Shown here: piece after piece, positions 37,629-46,698 of the stretch
Layout of the letters: the number at the start of each line of letters is the position of its first letter
Numbering within the stretch: position 1 is the first letter of the stretch
Notes under the pieces: model-generated
The model's input: the letters and a program-made list of their open reading frames with translations, nothing else
Told to the model about the DNA's origin: nothing
The model's database searches: none
Translations under genes and position numbers: made by a program
Assembly (NCBI GenBank): GCA_021776635.1
Contig: JAJFFN010000016.1
Coordinates: 124,001 to 188,000, forward strand
Reading direction: 5' to 3'
Length of the DNA: 64,000 nt
Origin: Robiginitomaculum sp.
GTDB taxonomy: Bacteria; Pseudomonadota; Alphaproteobacteria; Caulobacterales; Maricaulaceae

Positions 37629-39071
37629 CTAGTAATTTGGTGAAGTTGTTAATGTCACCGCATTAAAACCAGTGCGTACTTTTGTACCATTGAGGTTTGA
37701 GAAGAATAATTTCCCGTTTTTATCCACTATTCGGACATGCAATTTCGCTGATGGCAGTGCAGGGTCCAAGTCAGCAGTATTTGCTCGTAGCCTAAAGGGT
37801 ACGGCACCAGACAAACCATCTAAAAAAACGCGCGTTGATGCGAGCAGCGGTGGGCGTTTTCCATTGTTTCTACGCTCAAGCTCAGCGATTAATACAGACC
37901 CTCTTGGCAGACCTTTATTGGCATTAAAGTGAGCTTTACCTGTAATTTTTTGAAATGGCGGTAATTTTTTAGCAAGATTTACAGGCTTTGGTTTCGGTTG
38001 GGTTTTAACTTGCTTTTTTTGAACAACTGGTTTCGGTTTAACGACAGTGTTTTTTACGGCACGTGTTTTTTTCTTTGATTTTGATAAAAGTTTTGTTGTG
38101 GGCTTTGTATAGGTTGCAGCAGCCATTTTGGGTGCGGAAACAGTCCTTGAGAGTGCGTTTTTAATCGCTCTATTTGACGGCATAGGATTATAGACTTGCG
38201 GGCCAATGGCATCTAATTTGATCCTGTATCTTGTTTTTTGACCTGTATACGGGGTCGGCGAAGGGGTAACATGTGTCTTACGCCCGGACCAATCTTCTAT
38301 CCATGTTTCAATTGCAAGGGGCATTCCGGTGTCCGTCGTATCAACTTTTCCTACGAACTTAAATGCAAAGGGCGCATGTTTGCCGTCTAAAGATTGCCGC
38401 ATTTCTCCCAGTACAATATTTGAGTTCCCACCCGCAAGACCGTCTTCTACCAATCGGGTTACTAGGTTGGAGCCAGCAAATTTTGGCGCCCGCCCACTGA
38501 GTTTAATTTTCCCGCGTACAGTTTTTGAAACCAATTTAGTGGCGCGCTTTTTTGGCTTAGGTGCAGCATTTTCACGGGAGTGGGTCAAAATCAGGTTGAC
38601 CTGCTGATAGCCGTCATATTTTCCAGGCTCTTTTAAAGCAAAAATTATTGAACCGCTGTTATCTGTGATGGTCGCCTCGATGCGAATATAGTCTAAATCC
38701 TGCGTGATAGCTGACGGGGTCGCAATCATAACCTCTAAGGGTGAGCCTAAATCAGTGAGCAATAGATTGGTTTGGCCAAGCATCTTGTGCGCAGAGCGGC
38801 GTATATTTGCTGGTGTAGGGGCAAAGGCTGAGACAGTTAACGTTGCCCCGTCGCTTAAGTTTGCTGCGTCGGCATTAAATACGATTTTCACAGGGATATT
38901 ATCAATCCGGCCTGCTTGCAATTGTTGAGAATCCGTTTTCTTTTGGTCCGTCAGATTTTTGTCTTTAAGAATGTTATCAAGAACATCATTTATATCCTGT
39001 TGCCCATAGCTAGCAGGCGCGCTGAGTAAGAGCGTCAAGAGGAGTGTGAGTAACAAATTTATTCGTGCCAT
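37629..39071 (-). CDS. Secreted protein with three YbaY/pilotin-like domains
   Basis: A 480-residue exported protein: signal peptide about 1-23 (LLSAPASYG-Q), then three domains of the YbaY/YscW-like beta-sandwich type at about 58-163, 176-286 and 376-480. Each follows the same pattern: a strand with G-x-x-L/V-x-V/E-L, a helix-turn, an L-P/S-F-x-F strand, then Y/H-V-R-I-x-D-x-x-G-x-L/I-F-F. Domains 2 and 3 are joined by a basic linker of about 90 residues rich in Lys, Pro and Thr. Single-domain YbaY proteins are common; a triple form is unusual. I chose ATG 39071 because it starts the signal peptide. Function unknown. Confidence 0.65.
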   Translation of the reverse strand: MARINLLLTLLLTLLLSAPASYGQQDINDVLDNILKDKNLTDQKKTDSQQLQAGRIDNIPVKIVFNADAANLSDGATLTVSAFAPTPANIRRSAHKMLGQTNLLLTDLGSPLEVMIATPSAITQDLDYIRIEATITDNSGSIIFALKEPGKYDGYQQVNLILTHSRENAAPKPKKRATKLVSKTVRGKIKLSGRAPKFAGSNLVTRLVEDGLAGGNSNIVLGEMRQSLDGKHAPFAFKFVGKVDTTDTGMPLAIETWIEDWSGRKTHVTPSPTPYTGQKTRYRIKLDAIGPQVYNPMPSNRAIKNALSRTVSAPKMAAATYTKPTTKLLSKSKKKTRAVKNTVVKPKPVVQKKQVKTQPKPKPVNLAKKLPPFQKITGKAHFNANKGLPRGSVLIAELERRNNGKRPPLLASTRVFLDGLSGAVPFRLRANTADLDPALPSAKLHVRIVDKNGKLFFSNLNGTKVRTGFNAVTLTTSPNY

Positions 39072-39124
39072 GAGAAGATTGTCTCTCACAAGCTAAACGC
39101 ATGCTAGAACTTTCTCCCTATAGC

Positions 39125-39784
39125 TTAGCGAGCAGATGATTTTTCTACTGGTACACTTGAGACAAAAAGAGGGTGTTTTTGCATGACGGAAGTAAATATC
39201 TCTGCTGCTAGGAAATGTGCCAACCATTTGTGTAAATGTGGAAATTGTGGTTTGTCCCACCACTGTTTCTCCACGGCTGCAAATTGGCGAATAAATGGAA
39301 ATATGGCATAATCGGCAAGACTGGGTGCATCGCCCATTAAATAAGCCGTATTTGCGAGGATAGCCTCATAGGGCTGTAAATACACGCAGGCAGCATCGCG
39401 GTGCTCTAGATTTACATCGCCCCGTTTAAGGCTATCATCAAAAAAGCTCGCATATTTATAGCGAAAAAGCTCTTGTGCAAACGGCCCTTCTATCGTTTTA
39501 ATGAGCCCAAGCATGTGTTCCGTATCAGGCTCAAGCCAATTTTCCGGGTCATTTTTCCCGAGCGCCCAAAGCATAATATCGAAACTTTCATCGATAATTC
39601 TACCGTTGTCCAAAACCATGATAGGTACGGTAGCCTTTGGAGACGCTTGCAACATTTCAGCCGGTTTATCGCGCAATAGGACTTCACGGTGTTCATAGTC
39701 AATACCGGCTATTTTAAGTCCCATGCGGGCACGCATCGCATAGGGACAACGGCGAAATGAATATAAAATATGTGAATTTGGCAT
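39125..39784 (-). CDS. Glutathione S-transferase family protein
   Basis: A 219-residue GST-fold protein: an N-terminal thioredoxin-like domain with the CPYAMRAR active-site motif, PKATVPIM (cis-Pro) and DESFDIM, and an all-helical C-terminal domain. The CPYA motif places it near omega/Grx2-like GSTs with a catalytic Cys at 13, acting in thiol transfer rather than detoxifying conjugation. Ribosome site AGGAAAG. A 10-bp inverted repeat sits in its upstream region. Confidence 0.85.
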   Translation of the reverse strand: MPNSHILYSFRRCPYAMRARMGLKIAGIDYEHREVLLRDKPAEMLQASPKATVPIMVLDNGRIIDESFDIMLWALGKNDPENWLEPDTEHMLGLIKTIEGPFAQELFRYKYASFFDDSLKRGDVNLEHRDAACVYLQPYEAILANTAYLMGDAPSLADYAIFPFIRQFAAVEKQWWDKPQFPHLHKWLAHFLAAEIFTSVMQKHPLFVSSVPVEKSSAR

Positions 39785-39821
39785 GGGCTTTCCTGAATTT
39801 TTGGCTCGTGTTTTCTGACAA

Positions 39822-39850
39822 TAGTAGACTTTACTTGCATAAGTCTACTA
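39822..39850. promoter_or_regulatory. 10-bp inverted repeat, possible operator
   Basis: TAGTAGACTT (39822-39831) and AAGTCTACTA (39841-39850) with a 9-bp spacer, in the region between the divergent GST and GT4 genes. Half-site spacing would suit a dimeric repressor. No T-tract follows. It lies 37 bp from the GST start, where a promoter would be. Confidence 0.45.
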
Positions 39851-39916
39851 AACATAAAGGTATAGCGCACATATTATTTTAAGCGGAATTTCATTGTTGA
39901 AACTAGCAAGCCCGCT

Positions 39917-39973
39917 TATAAAAGCAAAAAACAGCTATAAACGCAAAAAGCGGGTATAGACGTAAAAAACGGG
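39917..39973 (+). repeat. Three 19-nt tandem repeats in the leader of the GT4 gene
   Basis: Three adjoining copies: 39917-39935, 39936-39954 and 39955-39973. The unit is TATAAACGCAAAAAGCGGG, with a few changes per copy. The last copy supplies the GGGG ribosome site five bases before the ATG at 39979. Each unit can form a small stem (CGC/GCG), so copy number could affect leader structure. Confidence 0.7.
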
Positions 39974-39978
39974 GAAAT

Positions 39979-41136
39979 ATGAAGATTCTTTTGGTAACAG
40001 ATGCCTGGAAACCACAGATGAACGGTGTCGTGCGGACTTTGTCCAAAACGGTCGAAGAATGCAGCAAGGCTGGGCATATTATCGAGGTCATTGCACCTTC
40101 AGACGGTTTTATGACAATACCTCTCCCGACCTATCCTGATATAAAAATTGCCTTGTTTTCAAAGCGCGAAGTTGAGCGCAGATTGGTTATGTTTGGACCT
40201 GACGCCGTTCATATTGCCACCGAAGGGCCGCTAGGTTGGGCGGCACGGTCATTATGCCTAAAATGGGGTATGCCGTTTACCACCTCATATCATACAAAAT
40301 TCCCTGAATATGTTCAGGCGCGATTTCCGTTTATCCCAAAATTTATTTTAACGACATTAGCCTATAAATTTGTTCGTTCCTTTCATAATAGCTGCGGAAG
40401 AATTATGGTCACGACGCCGTCAATGGCCGCGTTTTTAAGGGGCAAAAAGTTTGAAAATTTAGCCGTCTGGGCGCGGGGTGTAGATTTAACACAATTCCAC
40501 CCCGGCGTTCGGTTTTTAGACGGCGAAGATATCTATGCCGATATGGAACGTCCTGTATTTGTTAATGTTGGACGGGTGGCCGTCGAGAAAAATATTGAAG
40601 CATTTTTGGCGATGGATTTACCCGGAAGCAAAGTTGTGGTTGGCGATGGGCCAGGTTTGGAACGCATGCGGGAAAAATATGCTGGTAAGGCTGTGTTTAC
40701 AGGCGCAAAATACGGTGCAGAATTAGCTCGCTATTATGCCGATGCAGATGTGTTCGTATTCCCAAGCAAAACGGATACATTTGGTTTGGTGATTATAGAA
40801 GCAATGGCCACAGGGACACCGGTTTGCGGCTATCCGGTCAGTGGCCCCATAGACATTATTCCAGGCTCAGGCGCGGGCGTTGTAAATGAAGATTTACGCA
40901 TGGCAGCTTTGGCCTGTCTTGAACTGGACCGAAAAGCCGCTGCGAAACATGCAAAAAATTATTCATGGGAGAAAGTGGCATCGGATTTTGCCGATCTCTT
41001 GGTTCCTGAAACAGAGCCAAAACGGCGCCTTCGTTGGCGGCGGGCGAGACGCGCATTGAAACTAGCCAGCGCCCCGTGGCGCATCTTTAAAAAAACGGCA
41101 CGCAGGCTTGGCCGTTTTGTAAAAACAGGTAGGTAG
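39979..41136 (+). CDS. Glycosyltransferase family 4 (mannosyltransferase-like)
   Basis: GT-B fold transferase of 385 residues. The N-terminal acceptor domain starts MKILLVTDAWKPQMNGVVRTLS with the glycine-rich loop, then ATEGPLGWAAR and TSYHTKFPEY. The C-terminal donor domain has FVNVGRVAVEKNIEAFL, VVGDGPGLERM and the E-x7-E motif SKTDTFGLVIIEAMATGTPVCGY. This is the GT4 group transferring mannose, glucosyl or digalactosyl residues to lipids (MgtA/SQD2-like). The acceptor cannot be read from sequence. The C-terminus ends in a basic helix that could bind membranes. Confidence 0.88.
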   Translation: MKILLVTDAWKPQMNGVVRTLSKTVEECSKAGHIIEVIAPSDGFMTIPLPTYPDIKIALFSKREVERRLVMFGPDAVHIATEGPLGWAARSLCLKWGMPFTTSYHTKFPEYVQARFPFIPKFILTTLAYKFVRSFHNSCGRIMVTTPSMAAFLRGKKFENLAVWARGVDLTQFHPGVRFLDGEDIYADMERPVFVNVGRVAVEKNIEAFLAMDLPGSKVVVGDGPGLERMREKYAGKAVFTGAKYGAELARYYADADVFVFPSKTDTFGLVIIEAMATGTPVCGYPVSGPIDIIPGSGAGVVNEDLRMAALACLELDRKAAAKHAKNYSWEKVASDFADLLVPETEPKRRLRWRRARRALKLASAPWRIFKKTARRLGRFVKTGR

Positions 41137-41281
41137 AAACCAAAGATGCAGGGAAGTTTTAACAGACTTGTCATTATCCTGCTATGCTCTAAGTTACTCT
41201 GCGAATAAGGAGAATCGTTTTCAGGATAGTACACGTAGAAATTTTCTCGAACATGTCTTCCACTGAGTGGGAGGATATATC

Positions 41282-41866
41282 ATGGGACTAATAAGTGAAC
41301 TGCCTGACATGGCTATGCCTTTGAAAGACGGATCGCATCCGTGTTTAATCTTGAACGCAGATTACCAACCTCTCAATTATTTTCCGTTGTCTTTGTGGTC
41401 GTGGCAAGATGCAGTCAAAGCCGTGTTTTTGGACCGTGTCAGTATTGTCGAACACTATAGCCAAGAAGTGCGATCGGCTAATATGTCTATGCTTTTGCCG
41501 TCAGTGGTTGCTCTTAAGGATTTTGTCCCGCAAAACAGATCACCAGCCTTTACACGCTTTAATCTATTCTTACGAGATGGTTTTTCGTGTGTGTATTGCG
41601 GCAATGATGATGAGTTGACGTTTGACCATGTCCATCCGCGCCGCCTCGGCGGACAAACGAGCTGGGATAATATTGTGGCGGCCTGTACGAAATGTAATTT
41701 GAAAAAGGGAGGCCGTACACCAGTTGAGGCCGGTATGGTCTTGACCCGTGCGCCTGCTCAGCCGAGTATCTATGAATTACAAGCTCAGGGACGACGCTTC
41801 CCGCCGGGCTATTTACATGAAAGTTGGCTAGACTTTCTATATTGGGATTTGGAGTTACAGACGTGA
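41282..41866 (+). CDS. HNH endonuclease
   Basis: A 194-residue HNH nuclease. The active site follows the zinc-knuckle form: CVYCG, FDHVHPRRLGG, NIVAACTKCNLKKGGRTP. The N-terminal half (LNADYQPLNYFPLSLWSWQDAVKAVF) is the conserved extension seen in many bacterial housekeeping HNH proteins that are not tied to mobile elements. The target is unknown. I start at ATG 41282 with GGGAGG upstream; the frame opens at 41267. The next gene's GTG overlaps its stop. Confidence 0.88.
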   Translation: MGLISELPDMAMPLKDGSHPCLILNADYQPLNYFPLSLWSWQDAVKAVFLDRVSIVEHYSQEVRSANMSMLLPSVVALKDFVPQNRSPAFTRFNLFLRDGFSCVYCGNDDELTFDHVHPRRLGGQTSWDNIVAACTKCNLKKGGRTPVEAGMVLTRAPAQPSIYELQAQGRRFPPGYLHESWLDFLYWDLELQT

Positions 41867-42474
41867 TACGGCTATTTTTTTTAATTGTTTTAGGACTATT
41901 TTTTGCCTTTGCCATTACGGCTTGTGGCAATGACAGCAAAACCACACGCGTGATTATGCAAACGGATTTGGGTGATATTGAAATTGATGTTTATAATTCA
42001 AGAGCGCCGATAAGTGCTGAAAATTTCCTATATTATGTGGATAATGACTTGTATGAAGGTGAAGGGTTTTACCGCGCTGTTCGTCCTGAAACGGACCCGT
42101 TGAAACTTGGTATGCAAATCATACAAGGGGGCGTCTTGTCCGGTGAAACCAAAACGGCGCCCATAGACCATGAAACCACGCAGATGTCCGGCTTGTCACA
42201 CACGCACGGTGCCATTTCCATCGCGCGAAATGAACCTGGCACAGGGTCTGCCGCCTATTTTTTTATCTCCATTGGGGATAATACATTCTTGGATTATGGT
42301 GGTTCGCGTAACCCAGACGGACAAGGGTATGCGGTGTTCGGTCAAGTGGTCAAAGGCATGGACGTGGTACGCGCCGTACAATTGCGCGAAACCAACGGCC
42401 CAAGCGAAAGCGAAGTCACCAAAGGCCAATACCTGACAGAACCCGTAAAGATTATTAAGGCGCGGCGGAAGTAA
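41863..42474 (+). CDS. Lipoprotein peptidylprolyl isomerase (cyclophilin)
   Basis: A 203-residue cyclophilin-type prolyl isomerase exported as a lipoprotein: the GTG start (41863, overlapping the HNH stop) is followed by a hydrophobic signal ending in lipobox ITAC. The catalytic domain starts TDLGDIEIDVYNSRAPISAENFLYYV, with GTGSAAYFFISIGDNTFLDYGG and GYAVFGQVVKGMDVV. It accelerates proline isomerisation in periplasmic proteins. The ribosome site GGAG lies inside the HNH gene, so the two are coupled. Confidence 0.92.
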   Translation: MIRLFFLIVLGLFFAFAITACGNDSKTTRVIMQTDLGDIEIDVYNSRAPISAENFLYYVDNDLYEGEGFYRAVRPETDPLKLGMQIIQGGVLSGETKTAPIDHETTQMSGLSHTHGAISIARNEPGTGSAAYFFISIGDNTFLDYGGSRNPDGQGYAVFGQVVKGMDVVRAVQLRETNGPSESEVTKGQYLTEPVKIIKARRK

Positions 42475-42478
42475 ATTA

Positions 42479-43051
42479 TTAAATCTTCTCGCTTAACTTA
42501 ATCGCCGTTCTACAGCCTGCTTTAATCACCGCAGACAATATGGGATATGCAGGCGCGTCTTTGGCGCCGTGCTCTATGGCGTGGTCGTGGTGGCGCAGTT
42601 CATCTTCGCGAAACTTTGTGAAAGTAGCGCATAGCTCTGGGTCGTTGTCTTTAGTTTCTTCGATTTGTTCGGCGTAGTGTTTTTCTATAACACTTTCTAC
42701 GGCTTCGGTGCAGGCATGGGCGGCTTTTTCGCCCATGAGCGCTGTACCGATACCAAGTCCCGTACTGGCGATTTTCCATAAACCAATAAGCGCAGTTGGC
42801 CGCGTGTTATTTTCGAGCAATAGCGCATCGAATGCATCTAAATGTTCCTGCTCCTCGTCGCGCATTTCCGCAAGTTGTCGGGATATCTTTCTCGTCTTGG
42901 GTGAACGGCCAAAAACTTTAGATTGCGCATCATAAATGGCTACAGCGGCGTATTCACCCGCATGGTCTACGCGCAACATTTCCTTGAGGCGCGGTGCAGC
43001 CAGTTGTTTTGGCTTTCCTCCTGGTCTTATGGGTCTTGTCGTTACGTTCAT
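42479..43051 (-). CDS. coq7: Demethoxyubiquinone hydroxylase (Coq7)
   Basis: Di-iron membrane-bound monooxygenase for the last ring hydroxylation in ubiquinone synthesis. 190 residues with the ferritin-like ligands: LRVDHAGEYAAVAIY, EEQEHLDAF, ACTEAVESVIEKHY and DELRHHDHAIEHGA. Many alphaproteobacteria use Coq7 in place of UbiF. It is convergent with the cyclophilin (4 bp between stops) and 11 bp downstream of dsbB on the same strand. Confidence 0.95.
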   Translation of the reverse strand: MNVTTRPIRPGGKPKQLAAPRLKEMLRVDHAGEYAAVAIYDAQSKVFGRSPKTRKISRQLAEMRDEEQEHLDAFDALLLENNTRPTALIGLWKIASTGLGIGTALMGEKAAHACTEAVESVIEKHYAEQIEETKDNDPELCATFTKFREDELRHHDHAIEHGAKDAPAYPILSAVIKAGCRTAIKLSEKI

Positions 43052-43062
43052 TTATTTTGCCT

Positions 43063-43578
43063 TTATTTTTTTTGGGCAACAAAATAGAAGCTCAACGCTG
43101 CTGCGCCCAAGGATAGTATAGCATTATACCCCGCCATTGAAATACCGAACATTGACCAAGGCACTTCGCCGCATGAAGGCGTATGTATAGGTGCTTCGAG
43201 GGCTTTTAGCAAATCAGCGGTGTCGATAACAACGGTGCCACCCATGCAAGACCTTGGGCCTGTCCACCATGTATACTCTACACCTGTGTGCCAAAGAGCC
43301 AGCCCAAAACTGACGAGGAAAGCGAAACCAAGTAGAACTAGAAACCGTCTTTCCCAGCTTCTATTCATAGTTGTCTGGCGCGTAAGCAGGGCGAGAACAG
43401 CGATAACCAAAACGGCCTTGTGGGCATGGCGCTGCCAATAGCACATTTGGCAGGGTTGCATGCCGCCAATATGTTGAAAACCGAGCGCACCCAACCAAAG
43501 ACTGAGCGACAGCAATAATGCCAGAAGTGGCCAATTACGGGCAGTGAGCGTATTAAAAACTGCTTTAATCATTTGCAT
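43063..43578 (-). CDS. dsbB: DsbB-family disulfide bond formation protein
   Basis: Four-helix inner-membrane protein (171 residues) reoxidising DsbA with quinone. The CxxC pair C43/C46 (GGMQPCQMCYWQR) and second periplasmic pair C111 and C136 (RSCMGG; TPSCGEVPWSMFGISMAGYN) are both present. Position next to coq7, which makes its quinone partner, may be coincidental. MQM start; ATG 43572 is an alternative. Confidence 0.9.
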   Translation of the reverse strand: MQMIKAVFNTLTARNWPLLALLLSLSLWLGALGFQHIGGMQPCQMCYWQRHAHKAVLVIAVLALLTRQTTMNRSWERRFLVLLGFAFLVSFGLALWHTGVEYTWWTGPRSCMGGTVVIDTADLLKALEAPIHTPSCGEVPWSMFGISMAGYNAILSLGAAALSFYFVAQKK

Positions 43579-43753
43579 TCCATGTTTCTGCGCCCAGTTT
43601 CGTCAATTATTATAGTTGTCTAGCGCGTTACAACCGTGGGGTAAAACTAAAAATCTGCAAAAATACACCCTTGGATTCTATATGAAACTGTGCTAGTTCT
43701 CCCAACCTTTTGGTTTTAGGCAACTGTTTTTAATAGTTTTTTTGGGGAATTTT

Positions 43754-44491
43754 GTGCTAGAAAGTAACCTAACACGCGTAATTGAACATATTGGCGCTGA
43801 GCTGGGTGCGAAGCGTATGGAATATGGTTTGTCCCTCAATGAGGTTGCGCAAAGGTTACATATTCAACACAATTATTTAGATGCAATCGAGCGTTTGGAT
43901 AAAGAAAACCTTCCCACATTAGGCTATGCACTTGGCTATGTACGTTCCTATGCACGGTATCTTGGCATCAATGAAAACAATGCTATTGAACGGTTTAAAA
44001 TTGATATTAAAGCCCCGCGAAATTTAAGTGCGCCGACCACACCAAACTTTATTCCAAAAAAGTCTATTCGCCTGCCTGAAGGGAGTTTGGCTATTGGAAT
44101 CGTGCTCAGTTGCGTCTTTGGCATTATTTCGTGGTATGGCATCAAGGCGGATAACTTTACGGCTATAACAGCTGTAGCCGCAACGACGCAACCGAGTGAA
44201 GATTTGCAAATCACACAGGAACTGCCGACACTTAATAATGAAAATATAATTTCCCTAAAAGCTGTTGGTCCAAGTTGGGTACAGGTCAAAGACGGGCTCG
44301 GTAATGTATTGATATCACGAATTATGTTAAAAGGTGAAATCTTCGAAACAGAGCGCAAAAATTCACCCGTTTTGTCTTTGCGCGATGCCGGTGCCATTGA
44401 ACTCTATATGGGTGGGAAACGCGTCGGTGCAATTGGACAACGTGGTGAGTCTGCTAAAAATATTCCGTTGATTGAAGTTGCCAAATATTAA
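43754..44491 (+). CDS. rodZ: RodZ-like transmembrane helix-turn-helix protein
   Basis: A 245-residue bitopic protein of RodZ type: cytoplasmic HTH (about 13-77; MEYGLSLNEVAQRLHIQ, ALGYVRSYARYLGI), one TM (about 109-129) and a periplasmic DUF4115-like beta domain (about 165-240; AVGPSWVQVKDGLGNVLISR). RodZ links MreB to the wall-elongation machinery. GTG start 43754 preceded by GGGGA; the frame opens at TTG 43742. It is immediately upstream of ispG, a common arrangement in proteobacteria. Confidence 0.88.
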   Translation: MLESNLTRVIEHIGAELGAKRMEYGLSLNEVAQRLHIQHNYLDAIERLDKENLPTLGYALGYVRSYARYLGINENNAIERFKIDIKAPRNLSAPTTPNFIPKKSIRLPEGSLAIGIVLSCVFGIISWYGIKADNFTAITAVAATTQPSEDLQITQELPTLNNENIISLKAVGPSWVQVKDGLGNVLISRIMLKGEIFETERKNSPVLSLRDAGAIELYMGGKRVGAIGQRGESAKNIPLIEVAKY

Positions 44492-44530
44492 AGCTTTCCA
44501 ACGTCTGATACCTAGCTTAGACATCACTTC

Positions 44531-45691
44531 ATGATCGAAAATCACGATAAAGAACGCAAATTGTCCAAAGAGATTGGCATGCTAAGGCCATGGCGGCAGA
44601 TTGAACGCCGTAAATCCCGCCAAATCATGGTTGGGGATGTTCCTGTGGGTGGGGATGCGCCGATCAGTGTGCAATCCATGACCAATACACTGACAAGTGA
44701 CGCGCAGGCAACGATTGCCCAAATAAAAGAAATAGAAGAAGCCGGCGCAGATATAGTCCGCGTGTCCTGCCCAGATGCGCAGAGCTCACTTGCGCTGAAA
44801 CAAATTTCTATAGCCGTGGATATACCTATCGTTGCCGACATACATTTTCATTATAAACGCGGCATTGAAGCTGCGCAAAATGGTGCGGCTTGCCTGCGGA
44901 TAAACCCGGGCAATATAGGCGGTAAGGAACGGGTGCGCGAGGTCGTAAAAGCGGCGCGCGATAATGGTTGTTCTATCCGTATCGGCGTCAATGCAGGGTC
45001 ATTGGAAAAGGAGTTATTAGAAAAATACGGCGAGCCATGCCCAAAAGCCATGGTAGAAAGCGCGCTTATGCATGCCCGCATGTTACAAGATGAGGACTTT
45101 CACGAATATAAAATATCAGTCAAAGCTTCCGATGTGTTTTTGACGGTCGCGGCCTATCAAGGCTTGGCGGATGCTATAGATTGCCCCTTACATCTAGGTG
45201 TAACAGAGGCAGGGGGTCTTAGGATGGGCGGGATTAAGTCTGCCATTGGCATGGGAAACCTGCTTTGGGCTGGTATTGGTGATACGATCCGCGTGTCCTT
45301 GTCCGCCGACCCAGTGGAAGAGATAAAAACCGGCTATGATATCCTCAAATCTCTTGGGCTGCGCACGCGCGGGGTTAATATTATTTCTTGTCCGTCATGC
45401 GCCCGCCAAGGTTTTGACGTCATCAAGACGGTTGAGACCCTCGAAAAACGCCTCGCCCATGTCCATGAACCAATTTCATTGTCCATCATTGGGTGTGTGG
45501 TGAACGGCCCTGGTGAGGCCGCCTATACGGATATTGGCTTTACCGGTGGTTCTGCCGGATACGGCATGATGTATGCAGCCGGAGACCGCACAGGAAAAAC
45601 CAGTAATGATGATATGATAGAAGACATCGTCGCACGGGTAGAAGAACGTGCTACGCTGTTGCGTGCGCAACGAGAGCTTGCGGAAAAATAA
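44531..45691 (+). CDS. ispG: 4-hydroxy-3-methylbut-2-en-1-yl diphosphate synthase
   Basis: [4Fe-4S] enzyme of the MEP isoprenoid pathway. The N-terminal TIM barrel has [20 protein letters not shown] and [11 protein letters not shown]; cluster ligands are C287, C290 (CPSCARQG), C322 and E329 ([10 protein letters not shown]). 386 residues, the usual length. I keep ATG 44531, but ATG 44579 ([11 protein letters not shown]) gives a more typical N-terminus and neither has a good ribosome site. Confidence 0.95.
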   Translation: MIENHDKERKLSKEIGMLRPWRQIERRKSRQIMVGDVPVGGDAPISVQSMTNTLTSDAQATIAQIKEIEEAGADIVRVSCPDAQSSLALKQISIAVDIPIVADIHFHYKRGIEAAQNGAACLRINPGNIGGKERVREVVKAARDNGCSIRIGVNAGSLEKELLEKYGEPCPKAMVESALMHARMLQDEDFHEYKISVKASDVFLTVAAYQGLADAIDCPLHLGVTEAGGLRMGGIKSAIGMGNLLWAGIGDTIRVSLSADPVEEIKTGYDILKSLGLRTRGVNIISCPSCARQGFDVIKTVETLEKRLAHVHEPISLSIIGCVVNGPGEAAYTDIGFTGGSAGYGMMYAAGDRTGKTSNDDMIEDIVARVEERATLLRAQRELAEK

Positions 45692-45738
45692 ACGCAAACC
45701 CAAAACAACATATCAAAAACACCGCAGACCCAAAAACT

Positions 45739-46698
45739 ATGAGCAACTGGCTTGACTCTGCGCATCATAACGCCAACATTTTGGGTATGACTGATAATTT
45801 ACCAGCAACTATGCCTTCACTCGCGCGGGCCTTTGAAAACGAGCGTGAGGACTTGCGTGCGCTGATTACGGGTGCAGACTTATCGTCCCACAAGGCAGTG
45901 TCCGAAGCGCGGCGGGCTTTGGATAGAACGGGCGATATATTTGCCGCTACCACAGACGACATCCAAATCCAAAAGGCAGGTTTATGGTTGCTAGAAATGG
46001 TCAAATCTGGTGCGGGGGTTTTAGATAGAGGCGCAAGCGCCGATGTGGTATGGCGCGAAGTCCCGCCGAGCTCACCACGTGTAATCGCAGGCAGCACATT
46101 GTTTTACGGTGCGGCACTGTTTTTTGGCTTTGCAGGATTTGTGCTCGAATCCCGCATTACAATGTTATCGGCCACAGTCCTGGCGGCTTTGCGGTTTTTT
46201 GACCCGAAAGATTGGAAAAACTTGCTGGGGAAAATCCCGATTATTGGACGCGTCTTGGGACATAGAGGGCAAAAATTATTGGACGCGCCCGACGGACACA
46301 GGTTTTTGGCTGATGCACATGTCTCTGTGGAAGCGGCTGGCTACGTAGATGCTCTGGCCGAAGCCCTTAGGACTGCTGACCATGTTCTCATGCGTTTGGC
46401 TGAGCCTGTGTTGGAAACCGCTTGGACGGATGATGCACGGCTCATGAGCTTTGTCCAAGGCTTGTTAGAGGCACGGGCAGTTGATGATGGACATTTTGCA
46501 ATAAAACTAGTCGGCAGCGAGCTTGAAAGCATATTGAATGCAGACGGTGTTGAGGTGGTAAATTACGCACGTAAGACGGCTCATTTGTTCGATATTTTAC
46601 CCGCGCTTGATATGGAAAAAGGCAAAACCAAACAGGCCGCACCTGCCTTAATTATGGGTGATAAAATCCTTCGCCGTGGCACTGTGTGGCAAGCATGA
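45739..46698 (+). CDS. Unknown two-helix membrane protein, first gene of Hsp70-like cassette
   Basis: A 319-residue protein with a soluble, mostly helical N-terminal part (about 1-110; REDLRALITGADLSSHKAV), a tight pair of membrane helices (about 114-135 and 139-154), an amphipathic stretch (KDWKNLLGKIPIIGRVLGHR) and a soluble C-terminal half. I know no family for it. Its stop overlaps the ATG of the Hsp70-like gene (ATGA), so the products are probably made in step. ATG 45739 has no clear ribosome site; ATG 45787 is an alternative. It follows ispG by 47 bp and may share its transcript. Confidence 0.75.
   Translation: MSNWLDSAHHNANILGMTDNLPATMPSLARAFENEREDLRALITGADLSSHKAVSEARRALDRTGDIFAATTDDIQIQKAGLWLLEMVKSGAGVLDRGASADVVWREVPPSSPRVIAGSTLFYGAALFFGFAGFVLESRITMLSATVLAALRFFDPKDWKNLLGKIPIIGRVLGHRGQKLLDAPDGHRFLADAHVSVEAAGYVDALAEALRTADHVLMRLAEPVLETAWTDDARLMSFVQGLLEARAVDDGHFAIKLVGSELESILNADGVEVVNYARKTAHLFDILPALDMEKGKTKQAAPALIMGDKILRRGTVWQA

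Noticed and set aside
41282..41866. HNH endonuclease as sign of a mobile element or defence island
   Set aside because: No integrase, repeats or defence genes near; it overlaps a housekeeping cyclophilin and has the common housekeeping-type N-terminal extension.
46145..46165. tRNA T-arm-like sequence (GCTCGAATCCCGC)
   Set aside because: No cloverleaf partner arms around it, and it lies within a coupled coding region.
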